Made by a program: the position numbers and the translations under genes. A DNA stretch of 8,903 nucleotides from DASUAO01 sp046484625 (GTDB lineage Bacteria > Actinomycetota > Acidimicrobiia > IMCC26256 > PALSA-555): the NCBI GenBank assembly GCA_046484625.1, contig JAWOIO010000010.1, forward strand, positions 1 to 8,903, read 5' to 3'. The notes beneath the pieces are model-generated. The model made no database searches and was not told the origin of the DNA. It was given only the letters and a program-made list of their open reading frames with translations. Of this stretch, positions 7,221 through 8,903 are shown one piece after another (position 1 is the first letter of the stretch; each line of letters starts with the position of its first letter).

Positions 7221-7564
7221 CACGCGGCCCGACGGCGCGGGCCGGCCAGCCGGGTGAGGGCGCGCCGCGCACCCGCACCGAACGCCAGCACCCGGACGAC
7301 CCGACCCGCGACCGGCTCCAGCGGGAGGCGCGCCGGCTCCATCTCGACGCCCGCCGCGCGCGCGGCCCGGCGCGCGGTGCGGGACGCGGCGCGCGCTTCA
7401 CCGTGCGCGGCCGCGATCGCCGCCTCGTCGTCGTCGACCCGCCGCTCCATCTCCCGGATGCGGGCCTCCAGCCGCCGGAGCCGACGCCGCATGCCCACCA
7501 GGAGCACACCGAGGCCTACTCCCACGACCAGGGCGATCGTGGCGACCGTGGTAGCGGTGCTCAT
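7220..7564 (-). CDS. small single-pass membrane protein with coiled coil, unknown function
   Basis: 114 aa. One hydrophobic membrane segment at about 5-24 (TTVATIALVVGVGLGVLLVG) is followed by an arginine-rich stretch (25-31, MRRRLRR), which predicts a cytoplasmic C-terminus. A heptad-like charged region at about 27-70 (RLEARIREMERRVDDDEAAI and an Ala/Arg-rich continuation) suggests a coiled coil. The last 40 residues are basic and end in GPRRRAA. The layout recalls the DUF948-type proteins that often sit near alaS in actinobacteria, but I cannot assign the family with certainty. The ATG at 7562-7564 has a strong AGGAGG 4 nt upstream, which decides the start against a longer open frame. It begins 13 nt after the rarA stop and overlaps the next gene by 1-4 nt. 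Confidence 0.75.
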   Translation of the reverse strand: MSTATTVATIALVVGVGLGVLLVGMRRRLRRLEARIREMERRVDDDEAAIAAAHGEARAASRTARRAARAAGVEMEPARLPLEPVAGRVVRVLAFGAGARRALTRLAGPRRRAA

Positions 7565-7568
7565 CGGT

Positions 7569-7574
7569 CCTCCT
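7569..7574 (-). promoter_or_regulatory. strong ribosome binding site of the 114-aa membrane protein
   Basis: A full AGGAGG on the minus strand lies between the rarA stop and the ATG at 7564, with a slightly short 4-nt spacer. It is the best Shine-Dalgarno in the window and supports independent translation of the small-protein pair. Confidence 0.7.
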
Positions 7575-7577
7575 CGG

Positions 7578-8744
7578 TCACGCTCCGGACGCTCGGTCCG
7601 ACGGGTGCCGCTCGATGTCGTCGCCGTGACCACTCGGGACGTAGTACCGACGCCCGGCGAGCTCGTCGGGGAGGTGCTGCTGGTCCACCCAGCCGCCCGG
7701 CTCGTCGTGTGGGTATCGGTACCCGGCCCCATGGCCGAGGCTCGCGGCGCCAGGGTAGTGAGCGTCCCGGAGGTGTTGGGGGACCCCGCCCGACGCCGAG
7801 CCGCGTACGTCCTCGACGGCGGCTCCGAACGCCGTGGTGACGGAGTTCGACTTCGGTGCGCGCGCGAGGTACATCGTCGCGTGGGCGAGGTTCAGCCGAG
7901 CCTCCGGCATACCCACGAACTCCACCGCTCTCGCCGCGGCGTCGGCCACGACGATCCCCTGCGAGTCGGCGAGGCCGACGTCTTCGGACGCGAGGATCAC
8001 GAGGCGCCGTGCGATCAGACGAGGGTCCTCCCCGGACTCCAGCATGCGGGACAGCCAGTACAGCCCCGCGTCGGGATCGGAGCCGCGGACGCTCTTGATG
8101 AAGGCGGAGAGGACGTCGTAGTGCTCGTCGTCGCCGTACCGGAGCGCCCGCATCGCCAGTGCGGCCTCGGCGTCGGCCAGCGTCACGATGTTGCGACCCG
8201 ACTCCGCTGCGAGCGCGGTCGCCACCTCGAGCGACGTGAGCGCATGGCGAGCATCGCCCTCGGCCCGGTCGACGAGGTGCTCGAGCGCGTCGAGGTCGAG
8301 CGTGCACCCCTCGTCGGCGAGCCCACGCGGGTCGCTCATCGCGCGTTCGAGCAGATCGCGCAGCGCGTCGGGACCCAGCGGCTCGAGCCGGAAGAGTGTG
8401 GAGCGCGACAGGAGGGGCCCGGTGAGGGAGAAGAAGGGGTTCTCCGTGGTGGCGCCGACGAACACGAGCAACCCCTCCTCGACGTGCGGGAGCAGCGCGT
8501 CCTGCTGGGTCCGGTTGAAGCGATGCACCTCGTCGAGGAAGAGGATGGTCCCCTGCCCTTGCTCGCCGAGGCGGGCGCGCGCCCGCTCCGCGACCTCCCG
8601 GACGTCCTTCACCCCGGCGGTGACCGCCGACAGCGGTTCGAACGCCTTGGCCGTCGCGCCGGCCACGAGCCGGGCGATCGTCGTCTTGCCCGTCCCCGGG
8701 GGTCCCCACAGCACGAGCGACGACAGTCGATCGGCCTCGATCAA
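7578..8744 (-). CDS. rarA: replication-associated recombination protein A (RarA/MgsA AAA+ ATPase), N-terminus missing
   Basis: AAA+ ATPase of the clamp-loader clade that acts at stalled replication forks. 388 codons remain, counted from the TTG at 8742-8744: Walker A GPPGTGKTT (14-22), Walker B FLDEVH (69-74), sensor 1 GATTENP (97-103), arginine finger R114 in LSRST, sensor 2 GDARHAL (163-169), the family-specific SVRGSDPDAGLYWLSRMLE (218-236), and the C-terminal blocks KSNSV (298-302), VPQHLRDAHY (321-330) and GHGAGYRYPHD (338-348). Family members run about 430-450 aa and begin with some 45-50 residues containing RxRP and the GQ of AAA box II. None of that is encoded upstream in any frame. 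An in-frame TGA lies at 8817-8819, no ATG or GTG occurs between it and the TTG, and there is no Shine-Dalgarno. I read the gene as 5'-truncated, or joined to foreign or misassembled sequence. Confidence 0.93.
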   Translation of the reverse strand: MIEADRLSSLVLWGPPGTGKTTIARLVAGATAKAFEPLSAVTAGVKDVREVAERARARLGEQGQGTILFLDEVHRFNRTQQDALLPHVEEGLLVFVGATTENPFFSLTGPLLSRSTLFRLEPLGPDALRDLLERAMSDPRGLADEGCTLDLDALEHLVDRAEGDARHALTSLEVATALAAESGRNIVTLADAEAALAMRALRYGDDEHYDVLSAFIKSVRGSDPDAGLYWLSRMLESGEDPRLIARRLVILASEDVGLADSQGIVVADAAARAVEFVGMPEARLNLAHATMYLARAPKSNSVTTAFGAAVEDVRGSASGGVPQHLRDAHYPGAASLGHGAGYRYPHDEPGGWVDQQHLPDELAGRRYYVPSGHGDDIERHPSDRASGA

Positions 8745-8903
8745 CGTCCGTGACCGGGACCAGGACGCCTCGCTGGAAGAGGGCGGAAAGCGCCCATCCG
8801 ACGGAACCGGAACACCTCACGTGCAGATCGTGCATCCGGCCCCTGCCCCGCGCCACCACCTTGTCCAGCTACCACTTGAAGACGTTGTCCAGTTCCTCCT
8901 CCG
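8745..8903. other. 159-nt terminal segment of unknown origin beyond the rarA break
   Basis: No family I recognise is encoded here on either strand. By hand count it is about 66% GC, with the final 45 bases clearly lower than the neighbouring genes. On the plus strand one frame stays open across the whole segment and off the window edge (including LVQLPLEDVVQFLL near the end), but its third codon positions are mixed, unlike the strongly G/C-ending host genes. On the minus strand a short frame runs in from the edge and ends at a TAG (8869-8871) with the peptide EEELDNVFKW, possibly the C-terminus of a neighbouring gene. The octamer TTGTCCAG occurs twice, at 8861-8868 and 8885-8892, 24 bases apart. 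No terminal inverted repeat or att-like site could be recognised. Confidence 0.5.

Noticed and set aside
7340..7400. GCGC-rich repeat-like tract
   Set aside because: It lies within the Ala/Arg-rich coiled-coil part of the 114-aa protein and is explained by codon choice; no regular repeat unit is present.
4173..8753. A 1526-codon open frame on the plus strand, antisense to ruvX, alaS, the small genes and rarA
   Set aside because: It is in codon register with alaS, the 98-aa gene and rarA, so it stays open simply because the high-GC sense genes avoid TTA, CTA and TCA. Its translation is low-complexity (Arg, Asp, Gly, Ala, His) with no family motifs, while the minus-strand genes are complete and well conserved.

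Overview
The window is high-GC DNA, and every recognisable gene lies on the minus strand. It reads, in transcription order from high to low coordinates: rarA (5' end missing), two small membrane-associated proteins, alaS, ruvX, mltG, aroE, a prepilin-peptidase-like gene, and aroC (cut by the window start). This order follows a conserved actinobacterial arrangement. From general knowledge, Mycobacterium tuberculosis has the same series: an MgsA/RarA-like ATPase, alaS, ruvX, a YceG/MltG protein, aroE, a type IV prepilin peptidase and, further on, chorismate synthase. I infer a member of the Actinomycetota; the class (Acidimicrobiia or another deep lineage) cannot be fixed from this sequence alone. 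It looks like chromosomal core, not an island.

Layout: 1-896 aroC (N-terminal 298 codons); 897-981 an 85-nt gap with a good ribosome binding site and a possible internal promoter; 982-1674 prepilin peptidase; 1671-2492 aroE; 2489-3805 mltG; 3802-4251 ruvX; 4248-6917 alaS; 6924-7220 and 7220-7564 two small proteins; 7578-8744 rarA lacking its N-terminus; 8745-8903 a 159-nt tail that matches neither RarA nor any family I recognise.

The genes are packed as one transcription unit. From alaS to the prepilin peptidase every junction is a 4-nt GTGA or ATGA overlap, so translation is probably coupled. The functions mix housekeeping roles: tRNA charging (AlaS), DNA and rRNA maintenance (RarA, RuvX), control of peptidoglycan strand length (MltG), the shikimate pathway (AroE and AroC) and pilin processing.

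I found no phage, CRISPR array, insertion sequence or new system. The main anomaly is at the right end. RarA homology stops abruptly near position 8745, an in-frame stop lies 24 codons upstream, and the last 159 bases have a different character. This fits either a real 5' disruption of rarA or a chimeric contig end; the sequence alone cannot separate the two.
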